DNA from: Ectopseudomonas alcaliphila
GTDB lineage: Bacteria > Pseudomonadota > Gammaproteobacteria > Pseudomonadales > Pseudomonadaceae
Direction: 5' to 3'
DNA length: 64,000 nt
NCBI RefSeq assembly: GCF_900101755.1
Contig: NZ_FNAE01000001.1
Span: forward strand, 248,001 to 312,000
Shown here one piece after another: positions 1 through 10,793 of the stretch. Below the pieces are notes generated by a model. That model saw nothing but the letters and a program-made list of their open reading frames with translations. It made no database searches and was not told the DNA's origin. A program made the translations under genes and the position numbers. Each line of letters opens with the position of its first letter. The stretch's first letter is position 1.

Positions 1-36
1 GCATCTCCGGTCATGTGGCAAAAGGCGGGTTTTCAT
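1..36 (-). CDS. Start of a gene cut by the left edge, probably a TonB-dependent receptor
   Basis: Only the first twelve codons are in the window, starting with ATG at 36 and beginning MKTRLLPHDR. A GGAG ribosome-binding site lies six bases upstream, which supports a real start. The gene follows a FecI/FecR pair on the same strand, and in such loci the third gene is normally the outer-membrane receptor whose uptake activity is sensed. The receptor call rests on that context alone; the visible residues do not identify a family. Confidence 0.4.
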   Translation of the reverse strand, partial: MKTRLLPHDRRC

Positions 37-134
37 CCAGATCTCCACTACATTACGGCACCACCACGGCATGAGGTGGGCGGAATGGGAGACGGTTAAA
101 TGACAAAAACCCACATATGCGAATGAAAATATTT

Positions 135-1085
135 TTAATCTTTCGCTTTCACCACTCGAACACTGCCATCATCCGAACGCTCCAGCGCCACAGGCAACAT
201 GACTGGCAGCGCCGCAAGAAAATCATCGGGCCGCGCAAGATCAACGCTACCGGAAACCTGTCTATTGGCCAGAGAAGCATCACCGAGCGAGACTGGAGCA
301 GTACGATACTGCGACAGTTCATCCAGCAATTGCGCCAATGGCAATTGCTGAAAAAGCAGGCGTCCCGACCGCCAACTGGCCACCTCATCCTCGGCAACCC
401 GCGAACGTAGCAGCTCGCCACGAGCCTGCTCGTAGACCGCGCGATCTCCTGCCAGCAGCTCCGTCAGCACTGCCCCTTCCTGCGGACGCAGAGCGACTCG
501 TCCCTGTTCCACTGTCACGATCAGATGCTCGCTACCACGACGCACATCGAAACGCGTTCCGAGCACCGTTACGCTGCCCTCTCCGACCTGCACATGAAAG
601 GGCCGCTGCTCATCCCTAGCCACGCTGAAATACGCCTGCCCCTGCAAAAGCTCGACCTCGCGTCGATCCGGCAGCAAGCGAACCTCCAGACGGGTGTTGC
701 GATTGAGATGAATATGACTTCCATCACCCAGGGTCACCTCGCGAGGCTCCGTGGAACCGCTCACTAGGGTGAGCTCCACGTCCTGCGGACCATCCAGCCA
801 GACAGGCAGCAACGCCAGCAATCCAAGGCAGGCCGCCACGGCCAACGAACGCCAACGCGGACGGCGCAGCCGGCGAGTCACACAAGCTCGTGGCCTGGGC
901 AGATGGGCCATGTCCTGCCAAAGCAACTGCAGATCGGCGAAAGCCTGGGCATTGGCCGGATCGGCCGCAAGCCAGGCCTGAAACCGAACCTCGTCCTGTG
1001 CATCGAACGCATCACCACTGCGGCGGGCGAACCAGCTGGCCGCCTGCTCATCAGGCCGCATCACATCGATTCGGTTCTCGCTCAT
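135..1085 (-). CDS. FecR-family anti-sigma/signal-transducing membrane protein
   Basis: This 316-residue protein has the FecR layout. An N-terminal cytoplasmic DUF4880-like segment (about 12-55, with WFARRSG and FQAWLAADP) should bind the sigma factor. One membrane helix (about 79-97) follows, then a periplasmic FecR domain (about 105-205, with VTLGDGSHIHLN) and a C-terminal DUF4974-like part. In this family the periplasmic part receives a signal from a ligand-loaded TonB receptor and passes it to the FecI-type sigma factor. Its ATG overlaps the sigma-factor stop as ATGA, so the two are translationally coupled. The iron substrate is not identifiable from this gene. Confidence 0.93.
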   Translation of the reverse strand: MSENRIDVMRPDEQAASWFARRSGDAFDAQDEVRFQAWLAADPANAQAFADLQLLWQDMAHLPRPRACVTRRLRRPRWRSLAVAACLGLLALLPVWLDGPQDVELTLVSGSTEPREVTLGDGSHIHLNRNTRLEVRLLPDRREVELLQGQAYFSVARDEQRPFHVQVGEGSVTVLGTRFDVRRGSEHLIVTVEQGRVALRPQEGAVLTELLAGDRAVYEQARGELLRSRVAEDEVASWRSGRLLFQQLPLAQLLDELSQYRTAPVSLGDASLANRQVSGSVDLARPDDFLAALPVMLPVALERSDDGSVRVVKAKD

Positions 1086-1654
1086 TGCTCATCCGTCCCT
1101 GTCTCACGCGCCAGCTGCTGCTTGCAATGCAACAAGGCGGCAGCAATGTGCTTCTCCACCATGCTCAGGGAAATGCCCATACGCGCAGCCACCTGATTTT
1201 GCGACAGACCTTCGAAACGGTGAAGGATCAAGGCTTCGCGTCGCCTGGGCGGCAGGTCCTCCAGCACCCGAGCCAATTGTCGCAGCCGCTGCTGCTGATC
1301 GAGACGTTCCAGTGGACTAGGCTGTACCGCTGCGGTATCTGCAATTACCTCTAATGGCTCGATTTGCCCCTGACGTTGCTGGCGACGCCAGTGATCACGC
1401 AGCAGATTGCGGGCAATATGAAAAAGAAAGGCGCGAGGCTGCTCAACACCATTGCGATCACGCCACCCTAACCACTGGGCGAACGCATCCTGAGCCAGAT
1501 CAGCAGCATCGGCCTGACTCTCCAGACGTTTGCGAAAGAAATGCGTCAGTTCGGCATGGACGCTGCGATAAACGGAAGAGAAGGTGCCGCGAAACTGCTC
1601 ATCCACGGACTGCACCACTGGGCAAGGTGCCACAGACTGCCTGCACGAGACCAC
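1082..1654 (-). CDS. FecI-type ECF RNA polymerase sigma factor
   Basis: The product (up to 190 residues) has sigma region 2 at about 25-95 (DAADLAQDAF, FLFHIARNLL) and region 4 at about 130-185 (LPPRRREALILHRFEGLSQ, then a helix-turn-helix RMGISLSMVEKH). Closely related sigma factors are encoded with a FecR protein and a siderophore receptor and switch on the receptor gene. The start is uncertain: the frame opens with GTG at 1654 and has further GTG codons within the next 20 codons, none with a strong ribosome-binding site. A Fur-box-like palindrome just upstream suggests iron repression. Confidence 0.92.
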   Translation of the reverse strand: MVSCRQSVAPCPVVQSVDEQFRGTFSSVYRSVHAELTHFFRKRLESQADAADLAQDAFAQWLGWRDRNGVEQPRAFLFHIARNLLRDHWRRQQRQGQIEPLEVIADTAAVQPSPLERLDQQQRLRQLARVLEDLPPRRREALILHRFEGLSQNQVAARMGISLSMVEKHIAAALLHCKQQLARETGTDEQ

Positions 1655-1665
1655 CTGACTGTAAA

Positions 1666-1683
1666 AGGCGCCCGAAAGCGCCT
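1666..1683 (-). terminator. Short hairpin after the HExxH protein gene
   Basis: A six-base-pair stem (AGGCGC/GCGCCT) with a six-base loop is followed on the minus strand by TTTT. It could be a weak terminator for the upstream gene ending at 1734. It lies between the Fur-like site and the sigma-factor start, so it would also be in the sigma-factor leader. Confidence 0.35.
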
Positions 1684-1685
1684 AT

Positions 1686-1706
1686 AAATGATAATAAATA
1701 TCATTT
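1686..1706. promoter_or_regulatory. Fur-box-like palindrome before the fecI/fecR pair
   Basis: The 21-base site has perfect eight-base arms (AAATGATA and TATCATTT) around a five-base centre and closely resembles the Fur consensus. It lies 32 bases upstream of the sigma-factor start. On the minus strand a possible -35 (TTGACT, at 1727-1732) precedes it, so bound Fur would block the promoter. Iron control fits the FecIR context. Confidence 0.75.
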
Positions 1707-1733
1707 AACAGCCATTGTCATATGCTAGTCAAC

Positions 1734-2960
1734 TCAGCGCAGCAACCGCGTATCCAGCGTCTTCGACGGACCGCCGATGACGTTCTCGGTGATGTCGATG
1801 AAGTCCTTGGTGCTGACCCGGTCCAGACGCATCAGTCCACGGGTCACGTCATCCAAGGACAAGTTGCCCTTGTCTTTGGTCTTCTGCCGAATTTCCCGGT
1901 CCAGCTCCTGCAGCAGCAGCACCGCACGTGCGGTGACGGGGCCGCTGGCATTGTCGGTGCGCAGGCTGTTGACCGGCTTGCTCCAGCGAATCAGCTGCTC
2001 GCGGATCTTCTGATAGCGGTCCTCGCTGATACCACCCGCGCGGCGCATCAGCTCGATGGCGTAGTACTCGGCCAGACCTTCGGCGATCCAGTCACTGCGC
2101 TCGCGGCCATAGATGCGGCCGAATACGTGCACCAGTTCGTGCACCAGTGAGCTGGTGCCATTCTCGCTGACCAAGGGCCGGTCGGCGTGCATGAAGTAGG
2201 AATTGGCCGCCGACAGGCCGCCGCGCCACATCGGATCGCCAGCGCCGACGATCAGCAGTTTGTCCGGGTCGCGCGGAAAAACCTGCTGCATCTGCGGCCA
2301 GACGAAGGTGAGGAAGGTCATGATATCCATGCGCCGCATGCCCTCGCCGACCGGCGCGGAGATGGCGATTTCGGTATCGCCCAGGCGGGTGCGACGGGTA
2401 CCCAGCTTGCCGGCAAGCATCCAGCCGGTCGGGCGGTCGAACTTGCGCTGCGGGTTGTCGATGCGAAAGCGGTTCTTGCCGATGCGCGGCCAGCCGGTTT
2501 CCACGCTCTTCCAGCCCTTGGGCAGATCGAACTGCAGGCGCGCCACCAGCTCGGTCTTGTTCTGCTGATCGAGCTTGGCCGCCGGAATCAGGTCGTCACC
2601 CCTGAACAACGCCCAGTCGTCGGTCATCCTGGCGTCGTAGCGCCCCGGTTTGCGTTCGTTGTCGATCAGCACGCGGTAGCTCAGTACGCTCTTGCCCTCG
2701 CCCGGCTGCCACTTGCCGCGCCCGGCAACCTCCTGCGACCACTGGCCATCGGCCTTGAAATCGCTGAAGCGCCCGTCTTCGCCAAGATTGAAGTCGAGGC
2801 TGCGCACCCGCTCGCCCTTCTCCAGGGTGATGCTGACTTCAGCCTGATTGCTCTCTGGCAGAAAGCGCACCCGGTAATCCAGATCGACCTTCTGCGTGGC
2901 GGCGAAGGCCGGCAGACTCAGAAGCAGCAGAGACGCGTACAACGGCAAGCGAAGGGACAT
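1734..2960 (-). CDS. Exported M61-like (gluzincin) metallopeptidase
   Basis: The preferred start is ATG at 2960, preceded by AGGAG, giving 408 residues. A longer reading from 3065 lacks a signal peptide at its end. Residues 1-20 form a typical Sec signal peptide (LYASLLLLSLPAFAA). The zinc-binding HELVH is at about 274-278 and is followed by WIAEGLAEYY, which supplies the third glutamate ligand; this is the gluzincin pattern of M1/M61 peptidases. The N-terminal half is beta-rich as in M61 proteins. The substrate is unknown; a periplasmic location is inferred. Confidence 0.8.
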   Translation of the reverse strand: MSLRLPLYASLLLLSLPAFAATQKVDLDYRVRFLPESNQAEVSITLEKGERVRSLDFNLGEDGRFSDFKADGQWSQEVAGRGKWQPGEGKSVLSYRVLIDNERKPGRYDARMTDDWALFRGDDLIPAAKLDQQNKTELVARLQFDLPKGWKSVETGWPRIGKNRFRIDNPQRKFDRPTGWMLAGKLGTRRTRLGDTEIAISAPVGEGMRRMDIMTFLTFVWPQMQQVFPRDPDKLLIVGAGDPMWRGGLSAANSYFMHADRPLVSENGTSSLVHELVHVFGRIYGRERSDWIAEGLAEYYAIELMRRAGGISEDRYQKIREQLIRWSKPVNSLRTDNASGPVTARAVLLLQELDREIRQKTKDKGNLSLDDVTRGLMRLDRVSTKDFIDITENVIGGPSKTLDTRLLR

Positions 2961-3061
2961 CGAGCAAAACTCCTGATGCGGGACGTGGCGGCATATGACA
3001 GCTGCGCCACAGGGCAAATTCCATGAACGGGGGACAGATTTGCCACGAAGCCGCGCAGCAA

Positions 3062-3511
3062 TCAACCCGCGCGGAAAATCAGATGATCTTCCCAGTCGTC
3101 TTCGGCCACGCTGTTCTCACTGAGCATACGTCCCGATTGAGAAACTCGCTCGGCGTGCACGGCATCCGGGTCGCCGCTGACCAGATGATGCCAATGTGGC
3201 AGGTCCTTGCCTTCGCTGACCAGGCGGTAAGCACAGGTCGGCGGCAACCACTGGAACTGGTCGGCCTGCGCCGGGGTGAGCTGAATGCAGTCAGGCACAT
3301 GCTTGACCCGGTTGGGATAGTCGCTGCAGCGACAGGTCTGCAGGTCCAGCAATTTGCAGGCGATGCGCGTGTAGTAGACGGCACCATCGTCCTCGTCCTC
3401 GAGCTTCTGCAGACAGCACAGGCCACAACCGTCGCACAACGACTCCCACTCCCCCTGATCGAGCTGGGCGAGGGTCTTGCGTTTCCAGAAGGGTTCGAGA
3501 TCGGCGGCCAT
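3062..3511 (-). CDS. YcgN-family (UPF0260) cysteine-cluster protein
   Basis: This 149-residue protein carries the family's conserved cysteines: C26, C29, C32 and C33 (CDGCGLCC), then C52, C60, C62 and C75. Such clusters suggest binding of zinc or an iron-sulphur centre, but no biochemical role is established. The product ends DHLIFRAG. It follows the 2-hydroxyacid dehydrogenase, ycgL and rnd genes on the same strand, a neighbourhood I recall from other pseudomonads. Confidence 0.9.
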   Translation of the reverse strand: MAADLEPFWKRKTLAQLDQGEWESLCDGCGLCCLQKLEDEDDGAVYYTRIACKLLDLQTCRCSDYPNRVKHVPDCIQLTPAQADQFQWLPPTCAYRLVSEGKDLPHWHHLVSGDPDAVHAERVSQSGRMLSENSVAEDDWEDHLIFRAG

Positions 3512-3595
3512 GGCAGCAGTATGGACTCAGGCGGAAAAAGCGCGGCAGTCTAGCTTGGGCGGCACGCAGGGCCAAGCTGCCCTGGCCCAACGGCA

Positions 3596-4528
3596 TCAGT
3601 AACCGCGGGCGAAATCCACTTCACCACGCAACGCCTCCCCGCTTTGCCAGCGCGCCAGGTTGTCGATGAACAGCTCGCTCATCAGCAGCGGGTCGGTGGG
3701 CGCCGAGCTGTGGCCAGTGAGCAGCAGACGCGGTGCGTTCCAGAACGCATGACCGGGCGGCAGCGGCTCTTCGCGACAGACATCGATCACCGCGCCGGCC
3801 AACTGGTTGCGCTCAAGCGCGGCGACCAGATCGGCATCGACCACGGCGACGCCGCGTCCGGCATTGATCAGCACGGCTTGCGGGCGGAAATGGGCAAGCA
3901 GCCGGGCATCGTACAGATCGCGCGTTGCCGGCGTGTCCGGCAGCAGATTGACCACGTAATCGGCCCAGGCGACCCTTTGCGGCAGTTGATCCATGGCCGC
4001 CACGTCGAGAAAGGGCGCCTGCTCACGCGCCTGACTGGCGACGCCACGCAGCTCCACGCCGAAGGGCTGGAGAAAGTCGGCGACGGCCTGACCGATATCA
4101 CCGCAACCGACCACCAGCACCCGCCGCCCACGCAGGCTGCGCGGCAAGCTGTGATCCCAACGCTGCTCGACCTGCGCCGCCAGCCGGGCGAACAGGCGCC
4201 GCTCATGGGCCAGCAGATGACCGAGCACGTATTCGGCCATCACCTGACCGAAGATGCCGACGGCGCGGGTCAGGCGATAATCGCGCGGTAATCCTTCCGC
4301 CAGCAGCGGCGTGATACCGGCCCAGGTCGACTGCAACCACTGCGGGCGCGCGCCTTCGCGCAGCAAGGGCGCGAGCAGGTCGGGCTGCCCCAGCCAGAGG
4401 TCGCATTCGCCGGCGACCGCACGCAGCTGTTCGAGCTGCGCGCCTGCTACCAGTTGCAGTTCAGGGCGGGCGCTGCGAATGCGCTCGGCATAGAGCGCGT
4501 GATCCTCTTCAGCGATCAGCAGGCGCAT
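3596..4528 (-). CDS. D-2-hydroxyacid dehydrogenase family protein
   Basis: The protein has 310 residues with the NAD(P)-binding Rossmann motif GCGDIG at 141-146. The catalytic set of the D-isomer-specific family is visible: R225 (INAGRGVAV), E253/E254 (CREEPLPPGH) and H273 (TGHSSAP). Members reduce 2-keto acids such as glyoxylate or hydroxypyruvate; the exact substrate cannot be read here. It starts three bases after ycgL ends and is probably in the rnd-ycgL operon. Confidence 0.9.
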   Translation of the reverse strand: MRLLIAEEDHALYAERIRSARPELQLVAGAQLEQLRAVAGECDLWLGQPDLLAPLLREGARPQWLQSTWAGITPLLAEGLPRDYRLTRAVGIFGQVMAEYVLGHLLAHERRLFARLAAQVEQRWDHSLPRSLRGRRVLVVGCGDIGQAVADFLQPFGVELRGVASQAREQAPFLDVAAMDQLPQRVAWADYVVNLLPDTPATRDLYDARLLAHFRPQAVLINAGRGVAVVDADLVAALERNQLAGAVIDVCREEPLPPGHAFWNAPRLLLTGHSSAPTDPLLMSELFIDNLARWQSGEALRGEVDFARGY

Positions 4529-4531
4529 GGT

Positions 4532-4825
4532 TTACACCGGATCGTTACGGCGCAGCAGTTCGTCGGGCAGATGCTGAATGTACTCCTCCTCGGGAGGCGG
4601 CATCTGCAGGTGATAGCCCTGCGTTTCGAGGTTTTCCAGCACGGTGGCGATGTCTTCCCGAGATAACTGCCGCTCCGGGCTGAGCACCAGATCGAAGGCG
4701 TGCGCAGGCGGGCCGAACACAGCGAGCAGCCCTTCGGGCACACGCTTCAGGGCATCGGCCTTGAGCACGTAGAGATACATCTCGTTCTTGCGCGGGCTTT
4801 TGTAGATGGAACAGATGCGTTTCAC
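4532..4825 (-). CDS. YcgL-domain protein
   Basis: The 97-residue product matches the YcgL family, with the opening [16 protein letters not shown] and the C-terminal [14 protein letters not shown]. Its ATG overlaps the rnd stop (ATGA), so it is co-translated with RNase D. The fold is known for the family, but its function is not; its regular pairing with rnd hints at a role near RNA metabolism. Confidence 0.92.
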   Translation of the reverse strand: MKRICSIYKSPRKNEMYLYVLKADALKRVPEGLLAVFGPPAHAFDLVLSPERQLSREDIATVLENLETQGYHLQMPPPEEEYIQHLPDELLRRNDPV

Positions 4826-5955
4826 GCGGATTCTCCTTCAGCGGCCAGGCAGTCCAGAAGAGCCTGGCCCATCAACTCCCGGCGCCAGCCGCGCAGGGAG
4901 TCGGGCAATTGATAAGGACCATTGGGATAGCCGCTTTTCAGCAGGGCTTCCAGGGTCTTCTTGCGCAACATCAGCTCGGGCACGATATCCAGGCGCTCGC
5001 CCTCGCGCTGACCGACGGCACGCAGCTTCTTCAGCAGCGCCGAGGCTTCGATCGGCAGCGGCTCGGGCAAGGCTTCGGGCCACTGCTCGGGCGGCAGCGC
5101 CGCGGCCTCACGCATCAGCTGCAGCAGCGTCTCTCCGTCCTGACGCACGGTTTTCGGATGCATGTCCTCGATACGCGCCAGCGCTACCAGATTATCCGGC
5201 TGGGTACGTGCCAGCGGCCACAACGAATGCTCACGCAAAATGCGATTGCGTGGCTGGTTGCGCGCACGCGCCTGACGCTCGCGCCAGGCGCACAGCGCGC
5301 GCAGCACGGCCTGCTGCTGACGCGAGAGTTTCCAGGCCAGCTTGGCATCGCGCCAGGCATCTTCTGGAGCGACTTCACGACCGAGATTGGCGACCAGCTC
5401 GGCACCGTCCGCCAGAATCCACTCGACCTTCTGCGGCGCCAGGCGGGCCATCAGGGCGCGGTACACCTCGACGAGATGCGAGACGTCCTCGGCGGCGTAG
5501 CGCACCTGCAGTTCGGACAGCGGCCGTTGCAACCAGTCGGAGCGGGTTTCGCCCTTGGGCAGCTCGATATCCAGCAAGGCTTGCACCAGGCGCGAGTAGC
5601 CCATGGAGAAGCCGAGGTTGAGATAACCGGCCGCCAATTGCGTATCGAACAGCGGCGCCGGCAGGCAGCCGGTCAGGCGCAAGAAAACTTCCAGATCTTC
5701 ACTGCACGAATGCAGCACCTTGACCACGGTCGGCGCTTCGAGCAGCGCGGCGAACGGCCGCCAGTCGCTGATACGCAGGGGGTCAATCAGATAGGCACCA
5801 TCGCCAGCGCTGACCTGCAGCAACCCGGCGATGGGATAGAAGGTGTCGACGCGCATGAACTCGGTGTCCAACGCGACGAAGGGCAGCGCCTGCCAGGCGG
5901 CGCAATGCTCGGCCAGGCTGGCGTCGTCGAGAATCCAGTGAATGTCGTTAGCCAC
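4822..5955 (-). CDS. rnd: Ribonuclease D
   Basis: I place the start at GTG 5955, which has a GGGAGA ribosome-binding site and gives 377 residues, the normal length. The longer frame to 6084 runs into the divergent promoter. DEDD exonuclease residues are visible: D30 and E32 ([11 protein letters not shown]), D87 ([10 protein letters not shown]), and Y153/D157 ([14 protein letters not shown]). An HRDC domain follows at about 215-295. RNase D trims the 3' ends of tRNA precursors. It heads a run with ycgL and the dehydrogenase. Confidence 0.96.
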   Translation of the reverse strand: MANDIHWILDDASLAEHCAAWQALPFVALDTEFMRVDTFYPIAGLLQVSAGDGAYLIDPLRISDWRPFAALLEAPTVVKVLHSCSEDLEVFLRLTGCLPAPLFDTQLAAGYLNLGFSMGYSRLVQALLDIELPKGETRSDWLQRPLSELQVRYAAEDVSHLVEVYRALMARLAPQKVEWILADGAELVANLGREVAPEDAWRDAKLAWKLSRQQQAVLRALCAWRERQARARNQPRNRILREHSLWPLARTQPDNLVALARIEDMHPKTVRQDGETLLQLMREAAALPPEQWPEALPEPLPIEASALLKKLRAVGQREGERLDIVPELMLRKKTLEALLKSGYPNGPYQLPDSLRGWRRELMGQALLDCLAAEGESA

Positions 5956-6083
5956 GCGGCTCTCCCGTCTAGAATGCCGCGCAGTATATATGCCCAGGCC
6001 ATTGCACGGGGCAGCGGCCTGCCGCCGATGGTGGGAACTGTGTAATCTGTGCCGCGCACCACCTCCTACACGGAAGAACAACA

Positions 6084-7148
6084 ATGCTGAAGAAACTGCT
6101 TGCCCTGATCGTCGTGCTGCTGGCCGCTGCCGCTGGTTACCTGGCGCTCACCCCCAGCCCGATCGATCCGCTGCCCTGGGACGCGGCACCCGCCCCGGCG
6201 ATGACGGGTGCACTGGAACCCAACGACACCCTGATGAAAGCCGAGCTGCTGGCACGAGGCCAGGTGCATGGCCCGGAAGACACCGCAGTCGATGCTCAGG
6301 GCCGGGTATATGCCGGCCTGCATGACGGCCGCATCGTTCGCGTGCTGGAAGACGACAGCCTGGAAACCTTCGCCGACACCGGCGGCCGGCCGCTGGGGAT
6401 GAACTTCGACGCCAGTGGCAACCTGATCGTCGCCGACGCTTACAAGGGCCTGCTGAGCATCGACCCGCAAGGCGCGATCACGGTACTGACCACCGAAGCA
6501 GAGGGCTTGCGTTTCGCCTTCACCGATGACCTGGACATCGCCAGCGACGGCACCATCTACTTCAGCGACGCCTCGTCGCGCTTCGAACAGCCGGACTACC
6601 TGCTCGACCTGCTCGAAGCCCGTCCTCACGGCCGCCTGCTGAGCTATGACCCGGCCAGCGGCGAAACCCGCGTATTGCTGAAAGACCTGTATTTCGCCAA
6701 CGGCGTAGCCCTGTCGGCGAACGAGGACTTCGTGCTGGTCAACGAGACCTATCGCTACCGCATCACCCGCTATTGGCTCAAGGGCGACAAGGCGGGCCAG
6801 CACGATATCTTCATCGACAACCTGCCAGGCCTGCCGGACAACCTGCAGGGTGACCGCAACGGCACCTTCTGGGTCGCGCTGCCGACACCGCGCAAGGCCG
6901 ACGCCGACTTCCTCCATCGCCACCCCTGGCTGAAAGCACAACTGGCCAAACTGCCGCGCGCGCTGTGGCCGAAGGCAATCCCTTACGGCTTCGCCATCGC
7001 CCTCAACGAGAACGGCGAGATCATCCGCAGCCTGCACGACACCAGCGGCACGCACCTGCGCATGGTGACTTCGGTGAAGCCGGTGGGCGACTATCTGTAC
7101 TTCGGCAGTCTGGACAACGACCGCATCGGCAAACTGCAGATTCACTGA
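6084..7148 (+). CDS. Membrane-anchored SMP-30/strictosidine-synthase-like beta-propeller protein
   Basis: This 354-residue protein starts with one hydrophobic helix (about 4-20) that may anchor it or act as a signal peptide. Repeated blades such as GPEDTAVDAQGRVYAG, PLGMNFDASGNLIVAD and DDLDIASDGTIYFSD match the six-bladed propeller of the SMP-30/gluconolactonase and strictosidine-synthase-like group. Family members are lactonases or esterases, often metal-dependent. The substrate is not evident. It is divergent from rnd and stands alone. Confidence 0.82.
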   Translation: MLKKLLALIVVLLAAAAGYLALTPSPIDPLPWDAAPAPAMTGALEPNDTLMKAELLARGQVHGPEDTAVDAQGRVYAGLHDGRIVRVLEDDSLETFADTGGRPLGMNFDASGNLIVADAYKGLLSIDPQGAITVLTTEAEGLRFAFTDDLDIASDGTIYFSDASSRFEQPDYLLDLLEARPHGRLLSYDPASGETRVLLKDLYFANGVALSANEDFVLVNETYRYRITRYWLKGDKAGQHDIFIDNLPGLPDNLQGDRNGTFWVALPTPRKADADFLHRHPWLKAQLAKLPRALWPKAIPYGFAIALNENGEIIRSLHDTSGTHLRMVTSVKPVGDYLYFGSLDNDRIGKLQIH

Positions 7149-7232
7149 GAGTCTGCCCACGATCTTTCGACGAGATGTCACCTGCGAATAACCGTAAAAA
7201 GGCGAAGCGGTCATTCGCGGTGGTGCGCCAAG

Positions 7233-7281
7233 TTGGTGGGCTGAAGCCCACCCTACGGTAGGGTGGGCTTCAGCCCACCAA
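7233..7281. repeat. 49-base near-perfect palindromic repeat (GTAGGGTGGGCTTCA type)
   Basis: Two perfect 24-base arms (7233-7256 and 7258-7281) surround a single base, with a core reading GTGGGCTTCAGCCCAC. Each arm is itself partly palindromic. It sits between two convergent genes (6084-7148 and 7299-7979). It has the look of a dispersed bacterial extragenic palindrome and may also stop transcription in both directions. Confidence 0.85.
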
Positions 7282-7298
7282 ATCAAAAGGCTGCAGGC

Positions 7299-7979
7299 TC
7301 AGACCTTCTGGGCAATCCAGATGGTATGCCGCGTGCCCCGATTGCCGTGGGCATACACCTGCACCGCTTCACCCTTGAAACCCGCCTTGCGCACCTTCTC
7401 CGAGAATGCCCGGTCGGCGCTGGATGACCAGACCGCCAACATGCCCTTGGGTCTCAGCGCTTTGGCGCACTGGCGCAGGCCGTCCATGCTGTACAGCCAG
7501 TCATTGCCCTTCTGGGTCAGCCCTTCGGGACCGTTATCGACGTCCAGCATGATCGCGTCGTAGCAATGCTCGGCGGCCTGCAGCACCTTGGCGACATCCT
7601 CCTGAATGATCACCGCACGCGGGTCATGCAACGGATAACCGGACTTCGCCCCCAGCGGGCCGCGGTTCCACTCGATCACCCCAGGCACCAGCTCGGCCAC
7701 CTCCACCTCGGCATCCGCGCCCAGATGCTGTAGCGCCGAGGCCAGGGTAAAGCCCATGCCCAGACCGCCGATCAATACCCGCACCTGCGCTCGCCCGGCG
7801 ATCTGCTTGCAGGGAATAGCGGCCAGGGCATCTTCCGAGCCGTGCATGCGGGTATTCATCAGTTGCCCGCCATCCCCACCAGCGATCTTGATAACGAAAT
7901 CTTCGCCGTATTCGAACAGGTTCAGCGCACCAGTCGTACCCGGGATCGGAGCAGTGTCGAGCAAGACAAAACGTTTCAT
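7299..7979 (-). CDS. Spermidine-synthase-like class I methyltransferase-fold protein
   Basis: The 226-residue product has the nucleotide-binding motif IGGLGMGFTLA at about 70-80 and an acidic strand end (VEVAELVPGVIEWNRG) that would hold the ribose of S-adenosylmethionine or its decarboxylated form. It also has MLDVDNGPEG at about 144-153. It is shorter than true SpeE (about 280 residues) and lacks its N-terminal beta domain, so calling it a polyamine enzyme would be overreach. Confidence 0.78.
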   Translation of the reverse strand: MKRFVLLDTAPIPGTTGALNLFEYGEDFVIKIAGGDGGQLMNTRMHGSEDALAAIPCKQIAGRAQVRVLIGGLGMGFTLASALQHLGADAEVEVAELVPGVIEWNRGPLGAKSGYPLHDPRAVIIQEDVAKVLQAAEHCYDAIMLDVDNGPEGLTQKGNDWLYSMDGLRQCAKALRPKGMLAVWSSSADRAFSEKVRKAGFKGEAVQVYAHGNRGTRHTIWIAQKV

Positions 7980-8060
7980 GCAGAGTGCAGACCTGTGTAG
8001 CGAGCGTGAGGGCAGGCAGCATGCCTGAAACAGTCCGGCAACACAGCCCCGCCAGAAACG

Positions 8061-8092
8061 ACAAGGCCCCGCGTTTGTACGCGGGGCCTTGT
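8061..8092 (-). terminator. Strong hairpin terminator downstream of gdhA
   Basis: A perfect 13-base-pair GC-rich stem (arms 8061-8073 and 8080-8092, core GGCCCCGCG) with a six-base loop lies 56 bases beyond the gdhA stop and before the start of the gene at 7979. There is no long T tract. Confidence 0.7.
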
Positions 8093-8111
8093 GACGACAG
8101 CGACGCTGCTT

Positions 8112-8147
8112 TCAGAGCCTGTTCAAAGTCAGCCTTTGAACAGTTTC

Positions 8148-8150
<3 letters not shown>
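8112..8150. repeat. Minimal inverted-repeat element at the gdhA stop codon
   Basis: Perfect ten-base arms CTGTTCAAAG (8119-8128) and CTTTGAACAG (8134-8143) flank a five-base loop, within imperfect ends beginning GAGCCTGTTC and GAGAAACTGTTC. TCA triplets flank both sides (8112-8114 and 8148-8150); the right one is the complement of the gdhA TGA stop. The ends match those of the larger element at 17363-17588, so this may be a deletion remnant of the same family. It could also fold as a terminator. Confidence 0.65.
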
Positions 8151-9817
<1,667 letters not shown>

Positions 9818-10672
9818 ATGCCACTCGCTCAACTGATCAGCACGGAACACCTTCAACAACGCCTGGGACAGGACAATCTGCTGGTACTGGACTGCCGCTT
9901 CGCCCTCGAAGACCCGGCGTACGGACGTCGCAGCTACCTTGATGGGCATATCCCGGGCGCTCATTTCCTCGACCTCGAACAGGACCTCTCCGCCCCGGTG
10001 GTCAAGGGCATGACCGGTCGCCATCCGCTACCAGACCCCAGCGCCCTGGTCGAACGCCTGCGCAGCTGTGGCCTGCGTGCAGACAGCCAGGTGGTGCTGT
10101 ATGACGATGGCCCCGGCGCCTTCGCCGCACGCGCCTGGTGGTTGCTGCTGTGGCTGGGCAAACGTGATGGCCTGTACCTGCTCGATGGCGGACTGAAAGC
10201 CTGGCGTGAAGCCGGTCAGGAACTGACCACAGCGGCACCGAGCAACGCCCCCGGCGATTTTGCGGCGCAGCCCGACAGCAGCCTGCTGCTGACTGCCGAT
10301 CATCTGGCCCAGCGCCTGGGCAACCCGGATCTGACCCTGCTCGACGCCCGTGCACTGCCGCGCTTTCGTGGCGAGGTCGAGCCGCTCGACCCGGTCGCCG
10401 GGCATATTCCCGGCGCGCAATGCGCTGTATTCACCGACAACCTGGATGGCGATGGCCGCTTCCTTCCGCCGGCCGCCTTGCGCGAGCGCTTCGACAAGCT
10501 GCGCGGGGAACGCTCGCTGGAAAACCTGGTGGCCTACTGTGGCTCCGGCGTCACTGCCTGCCACAACCTGTTCGCCATGAACCTCGCCGGTTACCCCCTG
10601 GCACCGCTCTATGCGGGTTCCTGGAGCGAATGGATCACCGATCCGACGCGCCCGGTAGCCACGGGTGATTGA
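9818..10672 (+). CDS. sseA: 3-mercaptopyruvate sulfurtransferase (two rhodanese domains)
   Basis: The 284-residue product has two rhodanese domains (about 5-130 and 155-280). The active-site loop is CGSGVTA at 241-247, the signature of mercaptopyruvate sulfurtransferases rather than thiosulfate-preferring rhodaneses (CRKGVT type). The N-terminal domain has aspartate at the matching site (YDDGPGAFAARAWW) and is non-catalytic, as usual. It moves sulphur from mercaptopyruvate to an acceptor. Confidence 0.92.
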   Translation: MPLAQLISTEHLQQRLGQDNLLVLDCRFALEDPAYGRRSYLDGHIPGAHFLDLEQDLSAPVVKGMTGRHPLPDPSALVERLRSCGLRADSQVVLYDDGPGAFAARAWWLLLWLGKRDGLYLLDGGLKAWREAGQELTTAAPSNAPGDFAAQPDSSLLLTADHLAQRLGNPDLTLLDARALPRFRGEVEPLDPVAGHIPGAQCAVFTDNLDGDGRFLPPAALRERFDKLRGERSLENLVAYCGSGVTACHNLFAMNLAGYPLAPLYAGSWSEWITDPTRPVATGD

Positions 10673-10793
10673 TCGATGGTTTTAAGCACCAATCGAAATA
10701 TGCCCAATAACTCAGATCTGAAATCAATTTAAAAACAGTCCTTTACAGCTGAAATATCGCACTAGACTTGAAAATGAGCGGCTAACCCCGCTC

